Source: Candidatus Gastranaerophilales bacterium
GTDB lineage: Bacteria > Cyanobacteriota > Vampirovibrionia > Gastranaerophilales > Gastranaerophilaceae
Length of the DNA: 64,000 bases
NCBI GenBank assembly: GCA_944325085.1
Contig: CALUYT010000028.1
Location: 1-64,000, forward strand
Direction of reading: 5' to 3'
Shown: in pieces, positions 1 to 9,071 of the stretch
How the letters are laid out: every line of letters starts with the position of its first letter
Position numbering within the stretch: position 1 is the stretch's first letter
Made by a program: the position numbers and the translations under genes
Notes under the pieces: model-generated
The model's input: only the letters and a program-made list of their open reading frames with translations
Told to the model about the DNA's origin: nothing
Database searches by the model: none

Positions 1-299
1 AAATTTTGAACACCATTTAAACACTTTTTAAACAGCTTTTATGAACTGTTTGAATCTTCCAATTTTTATCTTCCGACTAATATGTCAAACTTGCGATACT
101 TTTTCTCAAAATCCCTGATACACGACACTCAAAATCCCTGACACACGACAGTCACTTTACATCAAACTTGCGATACTTTTTCTCAAAATATGTCAGGAGA
201 CTCGAACTCCTAGCCTAATATTAAATTGTTATTCATAATTTAACTCTATTTGATAGATATATCAACTATTTTAAATCAATTTGTATCTTTTCAACACAA
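1..299. repeat. Non-coding stretch with decayed direct repeats of a neighbouring ORF
   Basis: No gene is visible here. Positions 71-128 match 1644-1701 at 51 of 58 bases by eye; the right-hand copy is the 5' part of the small minus-strand ORF at 1501-1719. A second partial copy at 162-189 is identical over 28 bases to 85-112, and 129-149 repeats part of the same unit. None of the left copies keeps a usable reading frame. They look like remnants of tandem duplication around the ATPase gene. A 17-base piece at 195-211 resembles a tRNA T-arm. Confidence 0.7.
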
Positions 300-1493
300 T
301 CAACCTTGAGCTAACCAATCTAATACATATAATTGTTTAATTCCATTATGTGAAACATTTGGAACATTATCTAAAGTTAATAAATATTTGGGATTATGAT
401 CTTTTATACTGTCTAGGGGTTTTAATTCTCTATCAAGTGTATTTTTTTCAATCACAGATTGTGCAACTTGATAATATTCGGGATTACCTTGCTTTATTGC
501 TACGAAATCAACTTCTTGACTATCAACTTTCCCAACAAAAACTTCATACCCTCGTCTTATTAATTCCAAATAAACAACATTTTCCAGTATATGTCCGAAA
601 TCTACATATTTTAAACCAAGCAAATAATATCTTAAACCAATATCTACTAAATAATATTTTCCGTTTGTTTCTAAATATTGTTTTCCTTTAACATCATACC
701 TGTTTGCCTTATATAAAATAAAACTTTTAACTAAGGCATCTAAATAATTATCCACTGTATGATTTGAAATTTTTTTGCCTTTTGATGTCATTGTGTCACT
801 AATTTTTTTTGCTGATGTTGGATTTCCGATATTATCGAAAACAAAATTGACAATATTTTCTAAACTTGCAACATCTGATATTTTGTTTCTTGCAACAACA
901 TCTTTTAATATCACTGTATTATAAATCCCATCCAAATATGTTCTTATTTGTTCTTTATCCTTAAGCTGTAATACATAGGGGAAAGAACTGTTTTCAACAT
1001 AAGTTCTGTATCTTGATACAAGGTCGGAATTTTCAGAAAAATAAGACAAATATTCTTTAAATGATAATGGCAGCATTTCTATTTCTACATACCTACCGGA
1101 AAGTAATGTAGCTAATTCTCCCGACATAAAGTATGCATTAGAACCAGTTATATAAATATCTGTATTCTTTTTAATATATAACCCATCAATTGCTTTTTGA
1201 TAATCTTTAACATTTTGAATTTCATCTAAAAATATGTATGTCTGTTTATTCTCTGATAGTTTTGATTTTATAAACTCATAAAGTTTATTATAATCAGTTA
1301 AATAATCATTATCCGGATCTTCAAAATTTATAGAGATTATTTGAGATTTACTAACACCGTTTTTAAGTAAATATTCTTGGAACATTTCTAAAAGTGTAGA
1401 TTTTCCGCATCTTCTTATTCCGGTAATTACTTTTATTAAGTTTTTATCTTTAAAACCAATAAGTTTTTCTAAGTATATATTTCGATTAATCAT
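300..1493 (-). CDS. AAA-family ATPase with C-terminal DUF4143 domain
   Basis: A 397-residue P-loop ATPase. Near the N-terminus are a Walker A motif (GIRRCGKSTLL, residues about 25-35) and a Walker B motif (YIFLDEIQNV, about 86-95). The C-terminal third has the DUF4143 signature, including the restriction-endonuclease-like E-V-D-F segment (SQEVDFVAIK). This family is common, often occurs in many copies per genome, and has no agreed function; roles in mobile or defence-associated loci have been suggested. It starts 7 bases after the stop of the small ORF at 1501-1719, so the two are probably co-transcribed. The locus lies between decayed repeats and beside a tRNA gene, which fits an acquired module. 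The family call is firm; the function is unknown. Confidence 0.85.
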   Translation of the reverse strand: MINRNIYLEKLIGFKDKNLIKVITGIRRCGKSTLLEMFQEYLLKNGVSKSQIISINFEDPDNDYLTDYNKLYEFIKSKLSENKQTYIFLDEIQNVKDYQKAIDGLYIKKNTDIYITGSNAYFMSGELATLLSGRYVEIEMLPLSFKEYLSYFSENSDLVSRYRTYVENSSFPYVLQLKDKEQIRTYLDGIYNTVILKDVVARNKISDVASLENIVNFVFDNIGNPTSAKKISDTMTSKGKKISNHTVDNYLDALVKSFILYKANRYDVKGKQYLETNGKYYLVDIGLRYYLLGLKYVDFGHILENVVYLELIRRGYEVFVGKVDSQEVDFVAIKQGNPEYYQVAQSVIEKNTLDRELKPLDSIKDHNPKYLLTLDNVPNVSHNGIKQLYVLDWLAQG

Positions 1494-1500
1494 ATCTATA

Positions 1501-1719
1501 TTATAAACAATTTTTACCCAAAGTCAACATTTTTGGAAGTATTTTTCCAAAAGTCATAGTATTTGGTGTATTATGGAACTGAAATTCATAATTGTTCTGG
1601 TGAAATATATAAGCAGTGTAAATATCTTGAATTTTGTCAAACTTTCCGACTAACATATCAAACTCGGGATACTTTTTCTCAAAATCCATAACACACGACA
1701 CCTGTTCCCTTATTATCAT
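1501..1719 (-). CDS. Small unrecognised protein upstream of the DUF4143 ATPase
   Basis: A 72-residue ORF I do not recognise. It has an AGGA sequence just before its first ATG; a second ATG at residue 11 is an alternative start. It is largely polar and has no signal peptide or membrane segment. Its 5' region is duplicated in degraded form downstream of the ATPase (71-189), so the ORF or its ancestor has been copied locally. It could be a truncated remnant of a longer gene instead of a complete one. Confidence 0.4.
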   Translation of the reverse strand: MIIREQVSCVMDFEKKYPEFDMLVGKFDKIQDIYTAYIFHQNNYEFQFHNTPNTMTFGKILPKMLTLGKNCL

Positions 1720-1746
1720 TGTCCTATTAATTTATATATAAAAAAT

Positions 1747-1780
1747 AAAGAACCGAATAACATATGTCATTCGGTTCTTT
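1747..1780 (-). terminator. Rho-independent terminator after tRNA-Ala
   Basis: A perfect 12-base-pair inverted repeat (1747-1758 with 1769-1780) encloses a 10-base loop. On the minus strand it lies two bases past the CCA end of tRNA-Ala and is followed by a T-rich run. Confidence 0.8.
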
Positions 1781-1781
1781 A

Positions 1782-1857
1782 TGGTGGAGGATAGGAGATT
1801 CGAACTCCTGACCCCCTGCGTGCAAAGCAGGTGCTCTACCAGCTGAGCTAATCCCCC
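1782..1857 (-). tRNA. tRNA-Ala (anticodon TGC)
   Basis: The reverse strand reads as a complete cloverleaf starting GGGGGATTAGCTCAG. The anticodon loop TTTGCAC (1820-1826 on the plus strand) sits between CCTGC and GCAGG, giving anticodon TGC. The T-arm GGAGTTCGAATCTCC is intact and the acceptor stem is closed. The 3' CCA is encoded. A terminator follows directly, so it is probably transcribed on its own. Confidence 0.95.
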
Positions 1858-1970
1858 ATTTCTGGGTTTGCTTGAGTCTTCCAACCCTTGCAATATTTAT
1901 TATACATGCTGATTTTTTTTTGTAAAGAGGTTTATTTTAATTTATTTTATTATATTTAAATTAAAATTTA

Positions 1971-2003
1971 AAAAAGGTGGCTCAATATTTGAACCACCTT
2001 TTT
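1971..2003 (-). terminator. Rho-independent terminator of ppdK
   Basis: The GGTGG/CCACC stem is extended inward by TCAA/TTGA after one mismatch and outward by A/T tracts, giving a hairpin 20 bases past the ppdK stop codon on the minus strand with a T-run after it. Confidence 0.8.
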
Positions 2004-2022
2004 ATATATCTGATGTAATTTA

Positions 2023-4668
2023 TTACTTACCTTCAACAACAGCTTGTGCTGCAGCTAATCTTGCTTGAGGAATTCTAAATGGTGAGCAAGATACATAATT
2101 CAAACCAATTCTGTGACAGAATTTAACTGAATCCGGATCTCCACCGTGTTCACCACAAACACCACCAACTAATGAAGGATTTACTTTTTTACCTTTTTCC
2201 ATTGACATTTCTACTAATTGACCAACGCCTTTTGTATCTAATGTTTCAAATGGATTAGATGGTAAGATTTTTTGTTCTACATAACGATTTAAGAATTTAC
2301 CTTCAGCATCATCTCTTGAATAACCAAATGTCATTTGAGTTAAATCATTTGTACCAAATGAGAAGAATTCTGCATGTTCTGCGATTTCATCTGCTGTTAA
2401 TGCTGCACGAGGAATTTCAATCATTGTACCAAATTTGTAATCAACTTCAATTCCTTTTTCAGCCATTACATCTTTTGCTACACGAACTAAAATTTCTTTT
2501 GCTGTTTTTAATTCGTTAACATGACCAATTAATGGAATCATTACCCAAGGTTGTACATTTGTTCCTTCTTTTTTAACATCGCAAGCAGCTTCAAAAATTG
2601 CTCTTACTTGCATTTCGTTAATTTCAGGATATGTTAAACCTAAACGGCAACCACGAAGACCCATCATTGGGTTAGATTCTGATAATCCTTCTACAACATG
2701 AAGTAATTCTTCTTTTTCTTTTGCATCTTTACCTTGAGCTTTTAGAGTTGCAACTTCAGCAATCAAATCTTCTTTAGAAGGTAAGAATTCGTGAAGTGGT
2801 GGGTCTAAAAGTCTAACTGTCATTGGTTTTTCACCAATTGCTTTAAACATTGCATAGAAATCTGAATATTGCATTGGTAAAAGTTTATCTAAAGCTTCTT
2901 TTCTAGCTTCAGGAGTACCAGCAATAATCATTTTTTGTACCCAAGGTAATCTATCTGGATCCATGAACATGTGTTCTGTACGGCATAGACCAACACCTTC
3001 AGCACCAAATTTTAATGCATTCTCAATATCTTTTGGAGTATCAGCGTTTGCTTCTACTTTTAATTGTTTAATTTCGTTAACCCAAGTGAAGAATTTATTC
3101 CAATTGTCATCGATTCTAGCTTCAACAAGTTTAACAGCACCTTCCATAACGATACCTTTACCACCATCAAGTGAAATTACATCATCTTTATGGTAAACAG
3201 TTCCGTCACAGCCTGTTAATGTTTCATTAGCTAAGTCGATTTTCATATCTTCACAACCAGATACGCAAGGTTTACCCATACCTTTAGCAACAACTGCAGC
3301 GTGAGAAGTTGCTCCGCCTCTTAGAGTTAAAACACCTTGAGATACTGCCATTCCGTGAATATCATCAGGACAAGTTTCTACACGTACTAAGATAACTTTT
3401 TCGCCTGCTTCACCACGTTTTGCAGCTTCTTCTGTATCAAATACAATTTTACCAACTGCTGCACCTGGAGATGCGTTTACACCTTGAGCAATTTTATGAG
3501 CTTCTGCCATTGCTTTTGTATCAAAGCAAGGTAATAAAATTTGGTTAACTGAATATGGATCAACCAATTGAATTGCTCTTTCCTTTGTTATAATACCTTC
3601 TTCGCACATATCTACTGCAATTTTTACAGCTGCTGCAGCTGTTCTTTTACCGTTACGAGTTTGAAGAATATATAATTTACCTTTTTCAATTGTAAATTCC
3701 ATATCTTGAACATCTTTGTAACCTAATTCTAGTTTTTTAGCGATGTCAACATATTGTTTGTACAATTCTGGCATTTCTGTTTCCAATTCAGCAATTGGTT
3801 TTGGTGTTCTAATACCTGCTACAACGTCTTCACCTTGAGCATTTGTTAAATATTCACCATAGAATTTGTTTTCACCAGTTGCTGGGTTACGAGTGAATGA
3901 TACACCTGTTGCACAATCATCACCCATATTACCAAATACCATTGTTTGAACGTTTACAGCTGTACCAAAGTTATGATCAATTTTGTTCATATTTCTGTAT
4001 GCTACAGCTCTAGGAATATTCCAAGATCTAAATACTGCTTCAATAGCTTCTTGTAATTGTATAAATGGATCTTGAGGGAATTCTTTTCCTGTAACTTCTT
4101 TAATTACATTTTTATATATAGGAATTAATGACTTCCAACCTTCTGCAGAAACTTCTGTATCGGATTTTACTCCTTCTCTTTCTTTAACTTTTTCAACTTC
4201 TGATTCAAAATATTTTTGTCTGTCCATTTCCCAAGCTACTGAACCAAACATTGTTAAGAAACGACGATATGAGTCGTAACAAAATCTTGGGTTGTTTGTA
4301 AGTTTGATCATTGCTTCAACAGTTTCATCATTTAAACCTAAGTTCAAAATTGTTTCCATCATACCTGGCATTGAAACTCTTGCACCTGATCTTACTGAAA
4401 CTAATAATGGATTTGTTTTATCTCCAAATTTTTTACCTGTTTGTTCTTCAACTGCTTTTAATGCTGCTTTTACTTCATCAATCAAGCCTGCAGGCATTTT
4501 ATTTCCATTGTTAATATAATCCATACAAGTTTCTGTAGTAATTGTTAAACCCGGAGGTACTGGCAAACCTAAGTTTGTCATTTCTGCCAAGTTTGCACCT
4601 TTACCACCAAGAAGATTACGCATATCTGCATTACCTTCTTTGAAAAGCCATACTCGTTTTTCTGTCAT
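2023..4668 (-). CDS. ppdK: Pyruvate, phosphate dikinase
   Basis: An 881-residue protein, the normal size for PPDK. It interconverts pyruvate, ATP and Pi with phosphoenolpyruvate, AMP and PPi in the cytoplasm. The order is an N-terminal ATP-grasp nucleotide domain (KGANLAEMTNLGLPVPPG near the start), a central phosphohistidine domain with GGATSHAAVV carrying the phosphorylated His, and a C-terminal PEP/pyruvate TIM barrel with FGTNDLTQMTFGYSRDD and the active-site Cys in GGVCGEHGGD. A strong AAAGGAG lies 8 bases before the ATG. It is monocistronic with its own terminator. Together with the enolase at the window end it suggests a PPi-linked glycolysis/gluconeogenesis branch, which is an inference. 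Confidence 0.97.
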   Translation of the reverse strand: MTEKRVWLFKEGNADMRNLLGGKGANLAEMTNLGLPVPPGLTITTETCMDYINNGNKMPAGLIDEVKAALKAVEEQTGKKFGDKTNPLLVSVRSGARVSMPGMMETILNLGLNDETVEAMIKLTNNPRFCYDSYRRFLTMFGSVAWEMDRQKYFESEVEKVKEREGVKSDTEVSAEGWKSLIPIYKNVIKEVTGKEFPQDPFIQLQEAIEAVFRSWNIPRAVAYRNMNKIDHNFGTAVNVQTMVFGNMGDDCATGVSFTRNPATGENKFYGEYLTNAQGEDVVAGIRTPKPIAELETEMPELYKQYVDIAKKLELGYKDVQDMEFTIEKGKLYILQTRNGKRTAAAAVKIAVDMCEEGIITKERAIQLVDPYSVNQILLPCFDTKAMAEAHKIAQGVNASPGAAVGKIVFDTEEAAKRGEAGEKVILVRVETCPDDIHGMAVSQGVLTLRGGATSHAAVVAKGMGKPCVSGCEDMKIDLANETLTGCDGTVYHKDDVISLDGGKGIVMEGAVKLVEARIDDNWNKFFTWVNEIKQLKVEANADTPKDIENALKFGAEGVGLCRTEHMFMDPDRLPWVQKMIIAGTPEARKEALDKLLPMQYSDFYAMFKAIGEKPMTVRLLDPPLHEFLPSKEDLIAEVATLKAQGKDAKEKEELLHVVEGLSESNPMMGLRGCRLGLTYPEINEMQVRAIFEAACDVKKEGTNVQPWVMIPLIGHVNELKTAKEILVRVAKDVMAEKGIEVDYKFGTMIEIPRAALTADEIAEHAEFFSFGTNDLTQMTFGYSRDDAEGKFLNRYVEQKILPSNPFETLDTKGVGQLVEMSMEKGKKVNPSLVGGVCGEHGGDPDSVKFCHRIGLNYVSCSPFRIPQARLAAAQAVVEGK

Positions 4669-4682
4669 AATTCTTTTTCTCC

Positions 4683-4722
4683 TTTTAGTATAAAAGTATC
4701 TCTCTAGATAATTGTACTAAAA
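4683..4722 (-). promoter_or_regulatory. Inverted repeat in the ppdK leader
   Basis: TTTTAGTA (4683-4690) and TACTAAAA (4715-4722) are perfect 8-base arms 24 bases apart. On the minus strand the second arm directly abuts the AAAGGAG ribosome binding site. An operator or leader hairpin is possible; in such AT-rich DNA chance is also possible. Confidence 0.3.
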
Positions 4723-4792
4723 TTCTATCATGAACATGGCTATATTAGGTTTTATTTGACTTTCTATCTTTAAATCTGTTAACATCTTTTAA

Positions 4793-6211
4793 TTAATAAA
4801 AATAATAATCCGGATTTGATTTAAATGTATCCATATACTCTCTAATATTTAATTCATTATATGTAGAATTATGTTTACTAAAGTATTCGTCCATTTCATT
4901 TATTGTATCAAAACCTAATCTTCTTGATACACTGCTTATGTAATACAGTTTTGCGCGTCTTTGCTCTACGCTCATATTATTAAAATCTGCCTGACTTCTT
5001 TTTAGGATTTCATTAGTTCCAAAATCATTTAATTTATTAGCAAGATACTCTAATTTGCCAATAATAATTTTATATTCGTTATTAGTATTGCTATCTTTAC
5101 TTGCAACTTGTCTTATTCTAATCCTGTCTATTAAGAATCTTAAATCTTGTAGATTATTTTCATATGGAGTAGAATAAAATATTTTATATAAATCATCATT
5201 AGTAATTTCTGCAAAATCTTTTTTCCTCAATACATCAATATATAGATTATTTTGCAATGCATTTTTCAACTCTAAAGGTAGAGTTCTTGGTTTTAATTCT
5301 TCCGCAGTTAATTTTTCAAAATTCTCTAATGTCGGAATTTTATAATATGATGGGATAAAAGTCTGTGGCAATTTTAATAAATTGCGCATATGCTTAAATG
5401 ATTCATCAATAATATTTGCTTTGGCATTGGTTCTTAATTTACGAGCCTCAATTATTGCTTCTGCCATATCTTTATATAGATTTTTTATAACAGATTTTAA
5501 TTTTTTATCTTTAATATTTTCCATTTGTTCTGATAATAATGTAACCATGGAAAGCAATTGGTTTTCAGCATTTTCTACTAAATCCGAATGTTCTCCATTT
5601 TTAAACTTTGGCAAATGGACATAATCGCCTATAATAAGTTTTGTTCGTTCTTTTTTCTGCTCTATTAAAGAAAGAGTTTTTCGTCTTAGAGCTTCCAATT
5701 GAGATGCAAAATTGTCCATCTCGGAGGCGCCTAAACGGTGTGCTTCAGGATTATTTTTATTTAAAGCTTCAAATGCTAAATCCTGAGCTTTTGCTATCAA
5801 ATTCGGATGATCAATCATTTTGATATTTATGAAAAAACTTATTGGATTTATATAATTTTGTTTTTTATAATTCTTTATGTATTCTGAAGGTTCATTAAAT
5901 GTTGCTTCTACAAGTCTTTTAGAATACGTAATAAATTCGTTCATATCAGCTTCCATTTTAAAAAGCCTGTTGTGAACCATATTTTTAAATATTTTTACTT
6001 TACCTGGACTTTTTATTCCATAATATAGAAAAATTCCACCACCTGTAAGTAAACTTAGAGGAATAATATTTTTTTCCAAATTTTTTATCTTATTTTGTGG
6101 TTGTGAAAGCTCTTTTTCTTTTGGTTTTTGTACACTACTTTGAGCCGAAACGTTATATAACGGCTTATAGTTTGTATTTGAGTGTACTTTTTCTGTAATT
6201 AAATTTACCAT
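4793..6211 (-). CDS. Unrecognised membrane-anchored helical protein
   Basis: A 472-residue protein I cannot assign. The first 50 residues are polar and disordered-looking (VHSNTNYKPLYNVSAQSS), with no classical signal peptide. One hydrophobic segment follows at about residues 50-67 (NIIPLSLLTGGGIFLYYG). The remaining 400 residues are charged and predicted helical, with many Lys/Glu and Leu heptad-like stretches. The layout of a short disordered head, one membrane segment and a long helical domain recurs in the protein at 60284-61177. It is monocistronic between ppdK and the lysC operon. Envelope localisation is an inference. Confidence 0.6.
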   Translation of the reverse strand: MVNLITEKVHSNTNYKPLYNVSAQSSVQKPKEKELSQPQNKIKNLEKNIIPLSLLTGGGIFLYYGIKSPGKVKIFKNMVHNRLFKMEADMNEFITYSKRLVEATFNEPSEYIKNYKKQNYINPISFFINIKMIDHPNLIAKAQDLAFEALNKNNPEAHRLGASEMDNFASQLEALRRKTLSLIEQKKERTKLIIGDYVHLPKFKNGEHSDLVENAENQLLSMVTLLSEQMENIKDKKLKSVIKNLYKDMAEAIIEARKLRTNAKANIIDESFKHMRNLLKLPQTFIPSYYKIPTLENFEKLTAEELKPRTLPLELKNALQNNLYIDVLRKKDFAEITNDDLYKIFYSTPYENNLQDLRFLIDRIRIRQVASKDSNTNNEYKIIIGKLEYLANKLNDFGTNEILKRSQADFNNMSVEQRRAKLYYISSVSRRLGFDTINEMDEYFSKHNSTYNELNIREYMDTFKSNPDYYFY

Positions 6212-6264
6212 ATAGGACCTACTTTTAGTATATAAAAACGAACAAAATATTTTTTGCTAATACA

Positions 6265-6293
6265 AAAAGACAGAATTTTTAATTCTGTCTTTT
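6265..6293 (-). terminator. Rho-independent terminator of the lysC operon
   Basis: AAAGACAGAAT pairs with ATTCTGTCTTT around a short AT loop. On the minus strand it lies about 25 bases past the lysC stop and is T-rich on its 3' side. Confidence 0.8.
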
Positions 6294-6316
6294 AAAATAC
6301 CTTTTAAAATTTTAGA

Positions 6317-7582
6317 TTACACATCTGGTAAAGTACCTTTTACATCAGCAATTTCATCACAACCTAATTGAAATTCTTCGTGCAATGCTTTTACTGCTTT
6401 TTGTGCATCTTCTTTATTTATTAAACAGCTTATTTTAATTTCACTTGTTGAAATCATTCTAATATTTATACCATTATTTGCCAAAGTTTTAAACATAGTT
6501 GATGCAATACCTGGTCTGTCAATCATACCAGCACCAATTATAGATACTTTTGCGATATTTTCATCAATTTTTACATCGGCAGCACCTAGTTTAACTTTTA
6601 CATCATTTAAAACTTCTATAGCCTTTGGAAGATCTTCTTTACTAATTGTAAATGCTATATCATTTGTGTTTGAAGTCTTTCTTGCATAAGACTGAATAAT
6701 CATATCAACTGATACATTTTCATCTGCCAAACAACCAAATAATGTTGCAGCTTCACCTGGAGTATCAGGAACATCGCAAACAACAATTCTTACTTGTGAT
6801 GAATCAGCAGCTACTCCTGCAACAGGTTTATTTAATTCCATTTTTTCAACTCCTACTATTAATGTACCCATATTATCCAGATTAAAACTGCTTCTAACCC
6901 TTACAGGAACTGAACATTGTTTTGCAGTTTCAACACTACGTGGATGAAGTACGTTAGCACCGGCATGTGCCAATTCTAACATTTCTTCATATGAAACTAT
7001 ATCCATACGTGAAGCATTTGGCACAACTCTAGGATCTGTTGTATATACGCCTTCTACATCTGTATAAATATCGCATCTTTCTGCATTTAATGCTGCGGCT
7101 AAAGCTACAGCTGATGTATCAGAACCTCCTCGGCCTAAAGTTGTAATTTCACCATCTTCAGTTACACCTTGGAATCCTGCTACAACAATTATATTGCCTG
7201 CATCTAAATTCTTTCTTAATTTTTCTGTTTTTATATCTACAATTCTAGCTTTTGAATGAACATTTTCTGTCAAGATACCTATTTGTGTTGCATTAAAACT
7301 TACTGCTTTATATCCTTGTGCTTGAATTGCCATTGTCAATAATGCAATTGATACACATTCTCCGGTAGATAAAAGCATATCCATTTCTCTAGCTGAAGGG
7401 TTTGGATTTAGGTCTTTTGCCATTTTGACCAAATGATCTGTTGTATGCCCCATTGCTGATACTACAACTAATACATCATTTCCATTTTCTTTTTCCCTAA
7501 TTACTGTTTTTGCAACATTTTTAATTTTGTCAGTATCTGCTACTGATGTTCCGCCAAATTTCTGTACTATTAGTTTTTTCAA
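6317..7582 (-). CDS. lysC: Aspartate kinase
   Basis: A 421-residue aspartokinase that phosphorylates L-aspartate, the first step to lysine, threonine, methionine and diaminopimelate. The N-terminal kinase domain opens with KLIVQKFGGTSVAD and contains TTLGRGGSDTSAVALAAAL; two C-terminal ACT domains (about residues 265-420) indicate feedback regulation by end-product amino acids. The start is a TTG codon at 7582: it places the family-typical M-K-K-L-I-V-Q-K start correctly, and GGGAA lies 8 bases upstream. It follows the TPR gene with a 1-base gap, so it is the last gene of a three-gene operon ended by the hairpin at 6265. It feeds the same pathway as dapL at 35332. Confidence 0.96.
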   Translation of the reverse strand: MKKLIVQKFGGTSVADTDKIKNVAKTVIREKENGNDVLVVVSAMGHTTDHLVKMAKDLNPNPSAREMDMLLSTGECVSIALLTMAIQAQGYKAVSFNATQIGILTENVHSKARIVDIKTEKLRKNLDAGNIIVVAGFQGVTEDGEITTLGRGGSDTSAVALAAALNAERCDIYTDVEGVYTTDPRVVPNASRMDIVSYEEMLELAHAGANVLHPRSVETAKQCSVPVRVRSSFNLDNMGTLIVGVEKMELNKPVAGVAADSSQVRIVVCDVPDTPGEAATLFGCLADENVSVDMIIQSYARKTSNTNDIAFTISKEDLPKAIEVLNDVKVKLGAADVKIDENIAKVSIIGAGMIDRPGIASTMFKTLANNGINIRMISTSEIKISCLINKEDAQKAVKALHEEFQLGCDEIADVKGTLPDV

Positions 7583-7583
7583 T

Positions 7584-9071
7584 TTATGTATTCCCTTGTA
7601 TATTTTTCAATATATCTCTAAGTTCCTGCAATTTATCTTCATGTTCAAAATATCCTGTTTCTTGAATTTTTTGTCCAAGAGATATTGATTCCCTTATATT
7701 ATATTCACAAAGTTTATCCTTGACAAGTATATATGAACTTAGAAACATTAAATTAATAATTTCTGAATTTTTTGGATCATATTTTTCTGCTTTTCGAAGT
7801 TTTCTTTGCGCATCTGCATAATCATTATTATCCATTAGCCATTTTGCATATTCTAAATATCCCTTAGAATATTTTGGATTTTCTATTGTAAATTTTTCAA
7901 AATTTTCTTTTACTTTATCTTTGTTATTTAAATATTGATATGCTCTAGCCAAATGTAAATAATTATATGTTTGACTATTGTCTGTTCTTAATGCTTTTTT
8001 AAAAATTTCTATTGCATCTTCATATCTTTCACCTGCCATATCTTCTAAAGCCATAGCCTCTTGAAGATAGACATTGTTTCCATATTTTGTTTTTAATTCA
8101 TCTAATAAGGTGAAATCTTTATCATATGAATTTAACAATGCTAATATAAATTTTGCATCAAGATATTGATCATTTTTTTCAATAGATTTGTTAATTTTTT
8201 CTTTAGCTGAATCAAAATCAAACAACCTTAAACAAGCCTTTGCCCATTCATAATATAAGATTTCATTTTCTAAGTCATTATCAAGTGCAGTTTTAAACAC
8301 TTTTTCTGTTTCTTTTTTATCTTTGCGTCTTGAATAAACTTCTCCTAATACAAAATATGCAGGAAGCATTTGTTTATTTATTTCAATTGATTTTTTAGCA
8401 TATTTTTCAGCTGCATCATAATCAGATTTTAATAATTTTAAATTAGCATATTCGTATGTACTGCTTTCATTTGGTGCTACTTTTGCTAAAAAATTCAATT
8501 TTATTTCTGCTGATTCGTAATCACATAATTTAATTTCCATAATTGCAGAAAGCAATATTGCAGTAAAATTATATTTACTTATTTGTGAGGCTCGCATAAA
8601 TTTATCTCTTGCAAGTGCGTATTTTTTTAATTTCATCAACGCCATTCCCCAGCCGGTTTGAACATCGGTATTAAGTGGAGTAATTTTATTTGCTTTTTCA
8701 AAAGAATTGATAGCCTCATTATACATTTTGGCATTTAATTGGCTCATGCCAAGTCTTAACCATATTTCTTTATCTTGAGGATTTAATTTCGCTGATGTGT
8801 TATATAATTCAACTGCTTGTGGAAAATTTGTTCTAAATTCATTTATTTTTCCCAAATATTTATAAACTCTGGAATCCTGATTAGAAATATCCAAAGCTTT
8901 TTTTAATATTTTTTCTGCATCGTCAAATTGTTTCAAATCAATAAGCTTTTTAGCTCTGTTAACATATGCAACAGTTGGCAAAGACTGAATTATTGTAGCT
9001 TTTTGATATGAATCTACAGATTTGCTCAAATCTTTAATTTTATCAAATATATGTTCTATCCAATTAGACAA
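7584..9071 (-). CDS. TPR-repeat protein
   Basis: A 495-residue protein made almost entirely of tetratricopeptide repeats (for example AKKLIDLKQFDDAEKILKKA and AIEIFKKALRTDNSQTYNYL), about 12 units by eye. No signal peptide or membrane segment is obvious. It starts at a TTG codon inside the 3' end of the kdsC-like gene (16-base overlap), with AGAGGTG five bases before it; no nearby in-frame ATG exists. It is translationally coupled to its upstream neighbour and lies 1 base from lysC. TPR arrays act as protein-binding scaffolds; the partner cannot be inferred. Confidence 0.85.
   Translation of the reverse strand: MSNWIEHIFDKIKDLSKSVDSYQKATIIQSLPTVAYVNRAKKLIDLKQFDDAEKILKKALDISNQDSRVYKYLGKINEFRTNFPQAVELYNTSAKLNPQDKEIWLRLGMSQLNAKMYNEAINSFEKANKITPLNTDVQTGWGMALMKLKKYALARDKFMRASQISKYNFTAILLSAIMEIKLCDYESAEIKLNFLAKVAPNESSTYEYANLKLLKSDYDAAEKYAKKSIEINKQMLPAYFVLGEVYSRRKDKKETEKVFKTALDNDLENEILYYEWAKACLRLFDFDSAKEKINKSIEKNDQYLDAKFILALLNSYDKDFTLLDELKTKYGNNVYLQEAMALEDMAGERYEDAIEIFKKALRTDNSQTYNYLHLARAYQYLNNKDKVKENFEKFTIENPKYSKGYLEYAKWLMDNNDYADAQRKLRKAEKYDPKNSEIINLMFLSSYILVKDKLCEYNIRESISLGQKIQETGYFEHEDKLQELRDILKNIQGNT

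Noticed and set aside
350-691. 113-codon plus-strand frame opposite the DUF4143 ATPase
   Set aside because: Its Leu/Tyr/Asn-rich composition is a reverse-complement artefact of the well-supported ATPase gene.
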